52,153 bases of DNA from positions 1 to 52,153 of the forward strand of contig JAGRFM010000008.1 of the NCBI GenBank assembly GCA_020446045.1. The letters run 5' to 3'. Shown piece by piece: positions 17,220 through 26,814 of the stretch; the stretch's first letter is position 1, and each line of letters opens with the position of its first letter. The notes beneath the pieces were generated by a model, which was not told where the DNA came from, did not search any database, and saw only the letters and a list, made by a program, of their open reading frames with translations. Position numbers and translations under genes: made by a program. The stretch is from Nitrosomonas sp. GTDB taxonomy: Bacteria > Pseudomonadota > Gammaproteobacteria > Burkholderiales > Nitrosomonadaceae.

Positions 17220-17837
17220 ATGATGCGATTAACGAGAGAAACCGAAATTCTTAATTCACTGTTTTTATTAGTTATTCCAATGACACTGCTAGCAGGATGT
17301 GCCGCCCCTCAACCCTATACAGGATACGAACGAGTTTGCGATTCATCCGGCTGTTACGACCGCTCCATGGACAATCCGCAATACATGGAAGCAACCACGC
17401 CGAAAATGACCGCTGAGCAACACCAGGCAGCCGCATTAATCGCAATGGCGGAAGACAATCCGGACGCCGCTTACGATCTGGCGCTCCGATATTTCCGCGG
17501 CGACGGCATCAAACGCAACAGCTACCAGGCCATCCAATGGATGCGCAGCGCCGGAGACAGGGGCAATATTGATGCGCAGAAAGCCCTCGGGCGTCTCTAC
17601 CTGACGGGACTTGAAGAAATGGGGCCGGATTTTCGTGAAGCGGAAAAATGGCTATCGCTTGCAGCAGCCGCAGGTGACAAGGAATCGGAAGAATTACTCG
17701 CCGAAGCGACACGCCTTAAACATACCGAACGTCAACTTTACCTGTGGAGCAACCGCTGGCGCCCGGTTTTTCAGCGAAACTGGTATTCCGGTTATCCGTA
17801 TCGTTACCAATGGCGAAATAATGGTTGGTATTACTGA
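17220..17837 (+). CDS. Sel1-repeat lipoprotein
   Basis: The 205-aa protein has lipobox TLLAGC (Cys27), so it is probably lipid-anchored. Two Sel1/TPR-like repeats follow: DAAYDLALRYFRGDGIKRNS with YQAIQWMRSAGDRGN, then DAQKALGRLYLTG with FREAEKWLSLAAAAGD. Such repeats usually bind protein partners. The C-terminal 40 residues are rich in Trp, Tyr and Arg (WSNRWRPVFQRNWYSGYPYR), an odd tail that may contact membrane or peptidoglycan. The divergent neighbour is a CsgG-like lipoprotein. Confidence 0.75.
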   Translation: MMRLTRETEILNSLFLLVIPMTLLAGCAAPQPYTGYERVCDSSGCYDRSMDNPQYMEATTPKMTAEQHQAAALIAMAEDNPDAAYDLALRYFRGDGIKRNSYQAIQWMRSAGDRGNIDAQKALGRLYLTGLEEMGPDFREAEKWLSLAAAAGDKESEELLAEATRLKHTERQLYLWSNRWRPVFQRNWYSGYPYRYQWRNNGWYY

Positions 17838-18093
17838 GTAGTTCAAATGCCTGGATAACGTAAACTAACCCAGCTACAGGTTTGAGCCGGAGTTTGTCCC
17901 AAATCTGGTACCAAAAAAGGAATTTATTTTATAGGGATATATTCGTCAGGTTAGTGTGCGGATATAACAAAACTTGTTATGATTAAATATAAACAATTGA
18001 ATTATAATAACAATCTATAATTCAGCATGTGGCTTGACGTAATATATTGCGTTATTTCGGACGTCTAATTCTAGTTAAAGAACAGGAAAAACA

Positions 18094-18681
18094 GTGGCTT
18101 CGAAAGAGGACATACTCGAACAACTGGTTGAGGAGTTTCTTATCCACCGGGGCTACTTTGTCAGGCATAACATCAAGTTTCTGCCTCGAAAGGATCATCC
18201 CGACTTCGTTTCCAAACAAGATTCGAACCACAGTGATATTGATGTCATGGGCTTCAATCCCAAGTTGAAAGGGCCTAATCGAGTTTGGGCCGTAAACTGC
18301 AAGAGCTGGCAGGCCGGCTTAAATCCTGAACAAAAGATCAAACAAATTCGGGAGAACAAAATTGTAAGTGGGCGTGAGGCATGGCGTGGCTTTCGAGAAC
18401 TTGTCGTGCCCAAATGGTCCGAGGCTTTCATTTCTTCCGTCAAAGAGGCGACAGGTGAGCCAGCATTCACTTATGTTACGGCGGTCACTCATCTAAAGGG
18501 CACTCCCGAGACATGGGAGCAACACCCACTGTTCGTGGCCGCAATGGAAGGCAATCCCATAAAAGTAGTTACACTTAAGGAAATGCTCAGAGAGGTCTCC
18601 GGGGTGCTCAGTAGCACAGTGGCGGGCACAGAATTCGGTCGCACCTTGCAGCTTTTCAAAGCCGCAGGGATTGATTTGTGA
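18094..18681 (+). CDS. Putative PD-(D/E)XK nuclease-like protein, 195 aa
   Basis: It starts at GTG with AGGAAAA 5 bases upstream. The early part has a helix (KEDILEQLVEEFLIHRGYFV), followed by SDIDVMG (D48, D50) and a strand VWAVNCKSW ending in K70. This is the spacing of a PD-(D/E)XK nuclease core (alpha-beta, D, then xXK), but the usual Glu/Asp/Gln before K is N68, so activity is uncertain. No methylase or toxin partner lies next to it, and it is bounded by 256 and 113 bp gaps, which suggests an acquired orphan. The family assignment is my reading of the motif. Confidence 0.5.
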   Translation: MASKEDILEQLVEEFLIHRGYFVRHNIKFLPRKDHPDFVSKQDSNHSDIDVMGFNPKLKGPNRVWAVNCKSWQAGLNPEQKIKQIRENKIVSGREAWRGFRELVVPKWSEAFISSVKEATGEPAFTYVTAVTHLKGTPETWEQHPLFVAAMEGNPIKVVTLKEMLREVSGVLSSTVAGTEFGRTLQLFKAAGIDL

Positions 18682-18794
18682 TGCCGAGAAGCCTGTTCTC
18701 TATTGATTAAGGCTTGATTGCGCGCTAGGACGAAACACAATCTAACCTTAATCATTAGAAAATGAACACATATAACTTTCTGGTCTAAATTTTG

Positions 18795-20117
18795 ATGAAA
18801 CAATCCGTCGCAATCATCGGTGCGGGCAGTTCAGGGTTGGCTGCGGCGCGGCATTTTCTTGCGCAGGGTTTTGACGTGCAGGTGTTTGAACGCGAAGATG
18901 ATCTCGGCGGCAACTGGCATTACGGCAAAGCGTGTTCACGCGTTTACCGCTCCACACACACCATTTCTTCGAGGTCTGGAACAGAGTTTCCTGATTTTCC
19001 GATGCCACAGGACTACCCGGATTACCCACATCATTCCCAGATTCTCGCTTACCTGAAATTCTATGCCGCACATTTCAAACTGTTCGATCATATCCGTTTT
19101 TCCACCGGTGTGGCATATGTCGAACCGCTAATCGAAGATGATGAAGGCGATGAAGGCAATGCACAAACTCGCTGGACATTGACATTCGAGAACGGTGAAA
19201 AAAAAGAATTTGATCTGTTGGTAATTGCCAACGGCCACAACTGGTTTCCGAAATGGCCGGAGTATTCCGGTAAGTTTTCAGGGCAGATGCTGCATTCCGC
19301 CGATTACCGCAGACCGGATATTTTTACCGGTCGCCGTGTGCTCGTGGTCGGCGGCGGGAATAGCGGCTGCGATATTGCGGTGGAAGCTGCGCAGTTTGCC
19401 GAGCGCACCTGGCACAGCACACGCCGTGGATACTGGTATATGCCCAAATATTTGCTGGGCCGACCGACCGACCAGGTTGGCGAACAAATGCTGGCGTTAC
19501 GGTTGCCGCTGTGGTTGCGCCGTATTGCGGCAACGTTCATGCATCGGTTGCTTGTCGGCAAACCGGAAAAAACGGGACTGCCGCACCCGGATCACCGCTT
19601 CTTTGAAACGCATCCGGTGATCAACACCTTGCTGCCTTACTATGTTAGTCAGGGCGACATCACACCCAAACCGGATATCGAACGGTTTGACGGCAACACG
19701 GTGCATTTCGTCGATGGATCAAGCATTGAAGTCGATCTGATCGTGTTCGCCACGGGATATCTGATCAAATTTCCGTTCATCGACGAACGGCATTTGAATT
19801 GGCATGATGGAAAACCCCAATTGTATCTGCATGTTTTTCACCCGGTTTACGATACGCTGTTTGTTTCGGGACTCATACAGGCCGATGGCGGGCAGTTCGG
19901 ACTGGTGCACTGGCAAATGCTCGCGGCTGCAAAATTTGCTGCAGCGGTACGTGACGGTCACGAGGCAGCAGATATGTTACGTCAGCAAAAAGCTGGTTCA
20001 CTGCCCGATCTGAGCAATGGCATCTGTTACAAAGCATCCACGCGGCATTATCTCGAAATCGAGCACTGGAATTACCGTAAACTGTTGCGACGCTGCGTCA
20101 AGCAATTTCCAGACTAA
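18795..20117 (+). CDS. Flavin-containing monooxygenase
   Basis: The 440-aa protein starts at the ATG at 18795 (MKQSVAIIGAGSSGL). It contains the FAD Rossmann motif GAGSSG near residue 10 and the FMO fingerprint KFSGQMLHSADYR, fitting FxGxxxHxxxY/F. The NADPH motif GGGNSGCD is near residue 187. These proteins oxygenate soft nucleophiles such as amines and sulfides; the substrate here is not predictable. It stands alone between the nuclease-like ORF and proA. Confidence 0.9.
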   Translation: MKQSVAIIGAGSSGLAAARHFLAQGFDVQVFEREDDLGGNWHYGKACSRVYRSTHTISSRSGTEFPDFPMPQDYPDYPHHSQILAYLKFYAAHFKLFDHIRFSTGVAYVEPLIEDDEGDEGNAQTRWTLTFENGEKKEFDLLVIANGHNWFPKWPEYSGKFSGQMLHSADYRRPDIFTGRRVLVVGGGNSGCDIAVEAAQFAERTWHSTRRGYWYMPKYLLGRPTDQVGEQMLALRLPLWLRRIAATFMHRLLVGKPEKTGLPHPDHRFFETHPVINTLLPYYVSQGDITPKPDIERFDGNTVHFVDGSSIEVDLIVFATGYLIKFPFIDERHLNWHDGKPQLYLHVFHPVYDTLFVSGLIQADGGQFGLVHWQMLAAAKFAAAVRDGHEAADMLRQQKAGSLPDLSNGICYKASTRHYLEIEHWNYRKLLRRCVKQFPD

Positions 20118-20200
20118 AACCAGATAAAACCATCTGGAATCCGTACGCGCATCTTGTACTATAATGATAGGCATCAGTTTTATCTCTAAAAATTATTTTC

Positions 20201-21466
20201 ATGAGCACCACCGATATCAAACACTACATGCAATCCGTTGGCCGCGAGGCGCGCGCCGCATCGCGGCTGATGGCCAGGGCCGAAACAGCGCACAAGAACA
20301 AGGCATTGATCGCGATGGCGGACGCGATTCGGCGCGATGAACAAAAACTGCTGGCCGCGAATGCCAAAGATCTGGACGCTGCAAAAGCAAAGGGACTGGA
20401 GGCGGCGATGATCGACCGCTTGACGCTGTCGCAAAAAGGCATCGCGAATATGGCGGAAGGCTTGTTGCAGATTGCCGCACTCGCCGATCCAATTGGTGAA
20501 ATCACGGGATTGAGTTACCGCCCTTCCGGCATACAGGTCGGCAAAATGCGCGTGCCGCTTGGCGTGATCGGCATTATTTACGAAGCACGCCCGAATGTCA
20601 CCGCCGATGCCGCCGGGCTTTGCCTGAAAGCGGGCAATGCAGCAATTCTGCGCGGCGGTTCGGAAGCAATCCACAGCAATCAGGCGATTGCAACCTGCGT
20701 GCGCGAAGGATTGGCGACTGCCGGTCTGCCTGAAACAGCGGTGCAGGTGATCGAAACAACCGATCGGGCGGCTGTCGGTGAACTGGTCACCATGCAGGAA
20801 TTTGTCGATGTTATCGTGCCACGCGGCGGCAAGGGATTGATTGAACGCATCTCGAATGAAGCGCGCGTACCGGTAATCAAGCATCTCGACGGTGTCTGCC
20901 ATGTTTACATCGACGATCAGGCGGATTTCGACAAGGCGATTAAAATTGCCGACAACGCCAAAACGCAGCGTTATGGCACGTGCAATACCATGGAAACATT
21001 GCTGGTGCATCGCGGTATTGCCGAAAAAGTGTTACCCGCGCTCGGTAAAATTTATCTGGATAAAGGCGTCGAACTACGTGGGGATGATGCATCCCGCGCC
21101 ATCATTGCATCAATGAATCCGGCAACCGAGGAAGACTGGTCGACCGAATACCTTGCGCCGATTTTAAGCATCCGCATCGTTGACGGACTTGACCAGGCGA
21201 TTGACCATATCAACCGTTACGGTTCGCAGCATACCGATGCGATCGTCACGGAGAATTACACACGTGCGCGCCGTTTCCTGCGCGAGGTGGATTCCAGTTC
21301 GGTGATGGTGAATACCACCACGCGCTTTGCGGATGGCTTTGAATACGGCCTCGGTGCTGAAATTGGTATTTCCACCGATAAAATCCATGCACGCGGACCG
21401 GTAGGTCTGGAAGGCCTGACGAGTCAGAAATTCGTCGTGCTGGGTGATGGGCAAGTCAGGCAATGA
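20201..21466 (+). CDS. proA: Gamma-glutamyl phosphate reductase
   Basis: The 421-aa enzyme reduces glutamyl-5-phosphate to the semialdehyde in proline synthesis. The aldehyde-dehydrogenase fold is seen in [17 protein letters not shown], the catalytic Cys in [14 protein letters not shown] (about residue 258), and the C-terminal [20 protein letters not shown] at 20160-20165 could be its -10 box, although the -35 is poor. proB is not adjacent. Confidence 0.97.
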   Translation: MSTTDIKHYMQSVGREARAASRLMARAETAHKNKALIAMADAIRRDEQKLLAANAKDLDAAKAKGLEAAMIDRLTLSQKGIANMAEGLLQIAALADPIGEITGLSYRPSGIQVGKMRVPLGVIGIIYEARPNVTADAAGLCLKAGNAAILRGGSEAIHSNQAIATCVREGLATAGLPETAVQVIETTDRAAVGELVTMQEFVDVIVPRGGKGLIERISNEARVPVIKHLDGVCHVYIDDQADFDKAIKIADNAKTQRYGTCNTMETLLVHRGIAEKVLPALGKIYLDKGVELRGDDASRAIIASMNPATEEDWSTEYLAPILSIRIVDGLDQAIDHINRYGSQHTDAIVTENYTRARRFLREVDSSSVMVNTTTRFADGFEYGLGAEIGISTDKIHARGPVGLEGLTSQKFVVLGDGQVRQ

Positions 21467-21467
21467 C

Positions 21468-21562
21468 GGGCATTTCTAAAAATCCAAACTTTGCGAGCAT
21501 CCGTTTCACGGATTGCCTGCTTACCCCTTTTGTCACAACACTTTGAATTTCTGGAAATACCC
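21468..21562. mobile_element. Small inverted-repeat element, family 1 copy 2 (95 bp)
   Basis: It begins GGGCATTTCTAAAAAT directly after the proA stop and ends ATTTCTGGAAATACCC. The ends are imperfect inverted repeats (13 of 16). The core, including hairpin ATCCGT/ACGGAT, is nearly identical to 4288-4406. Non-coding. Confidence 0.8.
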
Positions 21563-21587
21563 TAATAAATAAAAGATTGAATATTTT

Positions 21588-23429
21588 ATGGCTCAGATAG
21601 TTGACATTAAAGTTCCCGATATTGGTGATTTCAGCGATGTAACGGTGATCGAGGTACTCGTATCACCCGGCGACACCGTAGAGCAAGAAACCTCGCTGAT
21701 CACGCTGGAAACCGACAAGGCGACGATGGAAGTTCCTTCGCCGCAGGCTGGCAAGGTCAAATCAGTCAAGGTAAAAGTCGGCGACAAGGTTTCTGAAGGG
21801 TCGCTGATTCTGACATTGGAAATGGCTGAACAGGAAACGGCGGCAAATTCAGTGCAACCCGCTCAACCAGTACAAACAGAGCAGCCAACGCAACCAGCGC
21901 CATCTCCAGAAACCGAACAACCTATTGAAAAGGCCAATGCAAATCAATCTGAACAGTCTGCCGTCAAAAAGGAAGTCGATCTGAGCATATCGCAGGAAGG
22001 CGCACCACGCGGCGATTTGCATGCTGACGTGGTTGTGCTTGGCGCGGGGCCGGGTGGCTATACGGCCGCGTTCCGGGCTGCCGATCTGGGCAAGCAGGTG
22101 ATTTTGATCGAGCGTTATGACACTTTAGGCGGCGTTTGCCTGAATGTCGGCTGTATTCCATCCAAAGCGCTGCTGCATACTGCGAAAATCATCACCGAGG
22201 CTGAACAAGCCGAGAGCCACGGCATTACATTTGGCAAACCGAAAATAGCGTTAGATAAGTTGCGGTTGTGGAAAGAATCGGTCATTGGCAAACTGACCAA
22301 AGGCTTAGAAGCACTCGCCAAACAGCGCAAAGTGCAAGTGCTGCACGGCACCGGAAAATTTGTCACGCCGCATCTCATGCAGGTGGAAACCGCTGAAGGC
22401 GCCAAAACCGTTTCGTTTGATCATTGCATTATCGCTGCGGGCTCAAACGTCACCCATATTCCGGGATTTCCATACGACGATCCGCGCATTATCGATTCCA
22501 CCGGTGCGCTCAAGCTTGAAAAAATCCCCAAGCATATGCTGGTCATCGGCGGCGGGATTATCGGGCTGGAAATGGCGACGGTTTATTCGGCGCTCGGCAG
22601 TAAAATCAGTATTGTTGAATTCATGGATCAGCTTATCCCCAGTGCGGATGAAGATCTTGTCAAGCCGCTTTACCGGCGGATCAAGAAGCGCTACGAAGCG
22701 ATTTATCTGGGAACCCGTGTCACCGGTATTGAATCGAAGAAATCCGGTTTGCTGGTCACTTTCGATGGAGACAATGCACCCGACCCGCAGACGTATGACT
22801 GCATTTTGATGGCTGTGGGCCGCAGTCCGAACGGATTCGCGATTGGTGCTGAACGTATTGGTATTCAGGTGAACGAAAAAGGATTTATCCAGGTCGATCA
22901 ACAATTGCGCACCAATTTTCAGCATATTTTTGCGATCGGTGACATTATCGGCAACCCGATGCTCGCCCACAAGGCAACTTACGAGGGCAAACTCGCTGCA
23001 GAAATTATCGCCGCTCATACCGGAGATAAAGCCGCTTTCGATGCGCGCACCATTCCCTCAGTAGCGTATACCGACCCCGAGATCGCCTGGATGGGATTAA
23101 CCGAACGCGAAGCCAAACAGCAAGGCATCGAATACGAGAAAGCCGTTTTCCCGTGGGCGGCCAGTGGCCGCGCGATTTCAATGGCGCGCGAAGAAGGCAT
23201 GACAAAGCTGATTCTGGACAAAAAAACGCGCCGCATTCTCGGTACCGGCATTGTCGGCATCAACGCTGGCGAATTGATTGCAGAAACCGTACTGGGACTC
23301 GAAATGGGTGTGGACATGGAAGACATCAGTCTAACCATCCATCCGCATCCGACACTATCCGAGACCGTTCTTTTCGCCGCTGAAATGGCCGAGGGAACGA
23401 TTACCGATCTTTACATCCCAAAGAAGTAA
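21588..23429 (+). CDS. lpdA: Dihydrolipoamide dehydrogenase with N-terminal lipoyl domain
   Basis: The 613-aa protein combines a lipoyl domain (1-80, lipoyl Lys44 in [10 protein letters not shown]), a flexible linker rich in Pro, Gln and Glu (85-130), and an E3 flavoprotein. The redox disulfide is C184/C189 in GGVCLNVGC. The second Rossmann motif is [10 protein letters not shown], and the catalytic His-Glu pair is in [11 protein letters not shown]3 reoxidises dihydrolipoyl groups of pyruvate or 2-oxoglutarate dehydrogenase. The lipoyl-fused form is known from betaproteobacteria and Neisseria, normally next to aceE-aceF. Here no E1/E2 gene is adjacent. Confidence 0.95.
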   Translation: MAQIVDIKVPDIGDFSDVTVIEVLVSPGDTVEQETSLITLETDKATMEVPSPQAGKVKSVKVKVGDKVSEGSLILTLEMAEQETAANSVQPAQPVQTEQPTQPAPSPETEQPIEKANANQSEQSAVKKEVDLSISQEGAPRGDLHADVVVLGAGPGGYTAAFRAADLGKQVILIERYDTLGGVCLNVGCIPSKALLHTAKIITEAEQAESHGITFGKPKIALDKLRLWKESVIGKLTKGLEALAKQRKVQVLHGTGKFVTPHLMQVETAEGAKTVSFDHCIIAAGSNVTHIPGFPYDDPRIIDSTGALKLEKIPKHMLVIGGGIIGLEMATVYSALGSKISIVEFMDQLIPSADEDLVKPLYRRIKKRYEAIYLGTRVTGIESKKSGLLVTFDGDNAPDPQTYDCILMAVGRSPNGFAIGAERIGIQVNEKGFIQVDQQLRTNFQHIFAIGDIIGNPMLAHKATYEGKLAAEIIAAHTGDKAAFDARTIPSVAYTDPEIAWMGLTEREAKQQGIEYEKAVFPWAASGRAISMAREEGMTKLILDKKTRRILGTGIVGINAGELIAETVLGLEMGVDMEDISLTIHPHPTLSETVLFAAEMAEGTITDLYIPKK

Positions 23430-23657
23430 CGTTCAAATTACGCTGTTTTACAATTATCAACCCAATCATTTTATTTGCCAAACTTGACTAAAGGTACACT
23501 GGTGTTGTTATTCCACACCTGTTATATTCATTAGAAGAGGAAGGCCGGATTGAAAATGTTGGGTCTGGCCATATCTTCACTGGGAACAAAATAGGATAGC
23601 AGCCGATTCACTGGATGCATTGTGTGAGTCAGCGCGCTTAAAGAATAGTGGACATTT

Positions 23658-24062
23658 ATGAAAAACAGAATAAATTTTATCGCGACCTTTTTGCTGACAT
23701 TGTTTTTTTGCGGTTTGGCTGTCAATGTCAACGCAACACATATCTCAAAACCGGTTCTGGTTGAACCGGAAACGCATTACCGGGTCGGAGACAAAGTCAT
23801 CATCAATGGTTGGGTCGATTATAATGCACAGCCAACAGCTGATGTCTTACTTCATTTTCAAGTAACCGATCAAGCCGAGACAGTTTTGACCGAACAATCT
23901 TATCCCAGCGACAAACAGGGTCATTTTCATTTTGAATTTGATACTACAAATCAACCACCTGGCACCTATAGCATTACGATAACATCACATTGCCTGGAGA
24001 TTCATCGCAGTATTTGTTCACTCAACAGCGAAACGCTTACTTTTGAATTAAACAATCCTTAA
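23658..24062 (+). CDS. Exported protein with Ig-like fold, 134 aa
   Basis: A signal peptide (residues 1-26, ending VNVNA) precedes about 108 residues with alternating strands, such as GDKVIINGWVDYNAQPTADV, HFHFEFDTT and GTYSITITSHC. This looks like an Ig-like or MG2-type beta sandwich. Two cysteines, in SHCLEIHRSICSL, could form a disulfide. I do not recognise a named family. It ends exactly where the inverted-repeat element at 24063 begins, so its natural 3' context may have been altered by insertion. Confidence 0.6.
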   Translation: MKNRINFIATFLLTLFFCGLAVNVNATHISKPVLVEPETHYRVGDKVIINGWVDYNAQPTADVLLHFQVTDQAETVLTEQSYPSDKQGHFHFEFDTTNQPPGTYSITITSHCLEIHRSICSLNSETLTFELNNP

Positions 24063-24334
24063 CTAGGGGCTGTTCTCAATTAGTGAATTATTTCTGTTGT
24101 CCCTGAAATGGCGCCATGTCAAGTTATTCGTCGCTTATTTGGAATAACCAAACCACGCTTCTCATGTCTTGCCTGGCGCCATTTCAGGGACAACCCATTG
24201 GGCTGGACCCATTTTGGTTCTCCGCGGCGTTATCATTCGCTCATGTAGAGCGACTACACTACGCTCACTCTGCCTTGCTGAGGCCCAAAATGGATGCCAG
24301 CAGAAACAGCTCGCTAATTGAGAACAGCCCCTAG
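24063..24334. mobile_element. MITE-like element with perfect 21-bp terminal inverted repeats
   Basis: The 272-bp element has ends CTAGGGGCTGTTCTCAATTA+G (24063-24083) and the exact reverse complement (24314-24334). Inside, a second perfect 21-bp inverted pair lies at 24096-24116 and 24174-24194. Smaller pairs occur at 24123-24129/24142-24148 and 24209-24217/24285-24293. CTAG at both outer ends may be target duplication or part of the repeat. It has no credible ORF and could fold into a large cruciform. Confidence 0.9.
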
Positions 24335-24409
24335 CTGCGAAGATTAATTTCCAAATCCGGTTCGTACATGTTACCTTTAAAACTCTTTTCCACCGAATAA
24401 AGCTTCAAA

Positions 24410-25267
24410 ATGTTTTTTCCTGAACAAAGTCAGTCCTATCCGCCACATATCATTTCCGGTATTTTGTTTTCTCTTTGCATCCTGCTGTTCTTGCCCGGAT
24501 GCCAAACGGTAGACCCTCAACCATCAGACAAAAATTCACCAAATCAGGTTCTTCCTTTTTTTGAAAGCAATCTTGAAGAACGGGTTGCGGAACTGGATCG
24601 ACGCGAAAGTGAACTGGACGAGCGTGCTGCAGCAATCAGTGCCCGTGAAAGCGAAATAGTCACTGTACTTGCCGAGGTAACAAAGCAAAAAGAACAGCTG
24701 GAACGCCAACAATCAAAAAAACCGGCTACAGATTCATCAAAGCAGGCAAAAGTATCAAGACCGGCAGCAAATAATTCACCCAACCCAACAAGAACAACCC
24801 AGGCTAAAACTTCCAGAGTGGATAAGGTGGATAAAAGAAAAATTTTGGGTGGGCTGGAATATATTTTTCTTGATCCACCCGGGATTAATCTCAGCGCACG
24901 TATCGATACCGGCGCGCAAACTTCATCGCTCAACGCGCTAGATATGGTTGAATTTGAACGTGATGGAAAACCGTTTATTAAGTTTAATATCATTCATCCT
25001 GACACTGAAGAGAAAATTGAGATAACCCGGCGTGTACGGGGTCACACCAAGATAAAGAAGCATAAAATAGAGTCTCAACGCCGACCGATTGTCAGATTAC
25101 GCGTCAAGCTGGGCGATCTTGATGAACATATCAGCTTTACATTGGTTGACCGCAGTAAATTCAAACAACAGGCACTCATCGGCAGAAATTTTTTGCGTGA
25201 TCTCGCAATCGTTGATGTGAGCAAAGAATTTACGATTCCCAAAACCGACCCAACCGCACAACCGTAA
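24410..25267 (+). CDS. Lipoprotein retropepsin-like protease (ATP-dependent zinc protease family)
   Basis: The 285-aa protein begins with a lipoprotein signal (LFLPGC, Cys31), then a charged coiled coil (about 52-101) and a Ser/Lys/Asn-rich linker. The retropepsin-like domain has catalytic motif RIDTGAQTSSL (D167) and the C-terminal ALIGRNFLRDLAIVD. This family (PF05618) is found beside RimK/ATP-grasp ligases. Its stop overlaps the next start (TAATG), so the operon is tightly coupled. The lipid anchor plus coiled coil would place the protease in the periplasm at a membrane, an arrangement worth noting. The peptide substrate is unknown. Confidence 0.85.
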   Translation: MFFPEQSQSYPPHIISGILFSLCILLFLPGCQTVDPQPSDKNSPNQVLPFFESNLEERVAELDRRESELDERAAAISARESEIVTVLAEVTKQKEQLERQQSKKPATDSSKQAKVSRPAANNSPNPTRTTQAKTSRVDKVDKRKILGGLEYIFLDPPGINLSARIDTGAQTSSLNALDMVEFERDGKPFIKFNIIHPDTEEKIEITRRVRGHTKIKKHKIESQRRPIVRLRVKLGDLDEHISFTLVDRSKFKQQALIGRNFLRDLAIVDVSKEFTIPKTDPTAQP

Positions 25268-26814
25268 TGCAAGCGAGCGCCAGACTATATACTGTTGTTG
25301 TTCTGATTCTTTTTACCGGAATAGGGTTAATCCTGTATAAACATCTGGTATTGGGTTTTCCGTTGATGCCGGATGAAAAAAAATTCGTTTGGACCATTGA
25401 AGCTAAAATCGATTTTCAGGCTTACGGTGAACCGGTTATCGTTTCCCTGGCATTGCCGCCCAAAGAACCCCGCCTGACTTTTATGGAAGAGGATTTTGCC
25501 TCATCCGATTATGGTTTCAGCGAATTGTCGACTGACGAAGGGCGTCGTGGCCAATGGAGTAAACGAAGCGCACAGGGTAACCAGACCGCTTATTATCGCC
25601 TGAGTGTTTACGAAAATGACAAGATTGCTGCGTTGCAGCCTTCCGACGCACCTAAAAGACCTAAAAAACCGGAACTGGATGAAGTGTTTTTGACGGCATC
25701 CATGACGTTGCTTGACCAAGTACGCGCCAGATCTGCAAACCCGGAAATTTTTACGCGTGAATTAATACAAACATTGAATTCCCCGTCACCCAATCAGAAC
25801 CAACGGTTATTACGCAACGACAAGGCGGGTGAAGATTACAAAACCGAGTTGATTCTGAATTTATTGGCATTGGAAGGCATCAGTGCGCGGGTTGTACGCG
25901 GACTTTTCCTCGAAGATGGCAGAAGGCGGCAATCGTTAACCAATTTTGTAGAAATTCACGATGGTGAGGAATGGATATTGTTTGATCAGGATACCGGGAA
26001 AAGCGGCAAACCCAAGAATTTCCTGATCTGGCAGCGGGGCGGCCAGTCGCTGCTGGATGTTATTGGCGGCAAGAATTCTCAGGTTTCATTTTCCATCATC
26101 AAGAATGTCCATTCAACCCGCAATCTGGTTGTTGACAGCGGCATGAATACCCAAGCCGGATTGATCGATTTTTCGATATACAGTTTACCCATCGAGCAAC
26201 AGAATGCATTCAAAATGATTCTGCTGCTGCCCATCGGTGCGCTGGTCGTCGTGATCATGCGGATTCTCATCGGCATACGCACTTCGGGTACGTTTATGCC
26301 CATTTTGATTGCATTGGCACTGATACAAACGACGTTGGTTACCGGTATTGTGATATTTCTAACTGTCGTCAGCACCGGACTGATGATCCGATCCTATTTA
26401 TCACGCCTTAATTTGTTACTCGTCGCGCGCATATCGGCGGTGATTATTGTCGTTATCACCATCATTGCGAGCATCAGCATCATCAGCCATAAACTGGGAC
26501 TCAGTCAGGCGTTGCAGGTTACGTTCTTCCCGATGATTATCCTGGCCTGGACGATAGAGCGCATGTCAGTGCTTTGGGAAGAGGATGGCCCGAGAGAAGT
26601 ATTTATACAGGGCGCGGGCAGCTTGTTGACTGCCATTATCGCGTATCTGTTTATGACCAACCGGACGGTAGAATATCTGACCTTCAATTTTCCGGAACTG
26701 ATGCTGGTTAACCTGGCATTGATTCTCATACTCGGACAATATACCGGCTACCGTTTAACCGAATTGTATCGCTTTCATTCAATGGGGAAACATCATGCTT
26801 CTGACGACCGTTAA
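25267..26814 (+). CDS. Membrane protein with inactive transglutaminase domain and 7TM region
   Basis: The 515-aa protein has an N-terminal anchor (residues 9-30), then a periplasmic domain (about 45-290). That domain includes the transglutaminase-like core LLALEGISARVVRGLF and FVEIHDGEEWILFDQDTG, but the catalytic Cys is not apparent. About seven hydrophobic helices follow from residue 318 (ILLLPIGALVVVIMRILIG) to 500. This is the inactive transglutaminase plus 7TM family that accompanies retropepsin and ATP-grasp genes. It overlaps both neighbours, by 1 bp upstream and 20 bp downstream. A sensor or scaffold role is inferred. Confidence 0.85.
   Translation: MQASARLYTVVVLILFTGIGLILYKHLVLGFPLMPDEKKFVWTIEAKIDFQAYGEPVIVSLALPPKEPRLTFMEEDFASSDYGFSELSTDEGRRGQWSKRSAQGNQTAYYRLSVYENDKIAALQPSDAPKRPKKPELDEVFLTASMTLLDQVRARSANPEIFTRELIQTLNSPSPNQNQRLLRNDKAGEDYKTELILNLLALEGISARVVRGLFLEDGRRRQSLTNFVEIHDGEEWILFDQDTGKSGKPKNFLIWQRGGQSLLDVIGGKNSQVSFSIIKNVHSTRNLVVDSGMNTQAGLIDFSIYSLPIEQQNAFKMILLLPIGALVVVIMRILIGIRTSGTFMPILIALALIQTTLVTGIVIFLTVVSTGLMIRSYLSRLNLLLVARISAVIIVVITIIASISIISHKLGLSQALQVTFFPMIILAWTIERMSVLWEEDGPREVFIQGAGSLLTAIIAYLFMTNRTVEYLTFNFPELMLVNLALILILGQYTGYRLTELYRFHSMGKHHASDDR

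Noticed and set aside
18047-18268. 73-aa frame overlapping the start of the nuclease-like gene
   Set aside because: The GTG frame at 18094 has a good ribosome binding site and a domain-like sequence; this one is a shadow.
20120-20137. Terminator after the flavin monooxygenase gene
   Set aside because: The 6-bp CCAGAT/ATCTGG stem has no T-run.
24116-24334. 72-aa open frame inside the MITE-like element
   Set aside because: It is made of the inverted-repeat DNA itself, has no ribosome binding site and no recognisable protein features.
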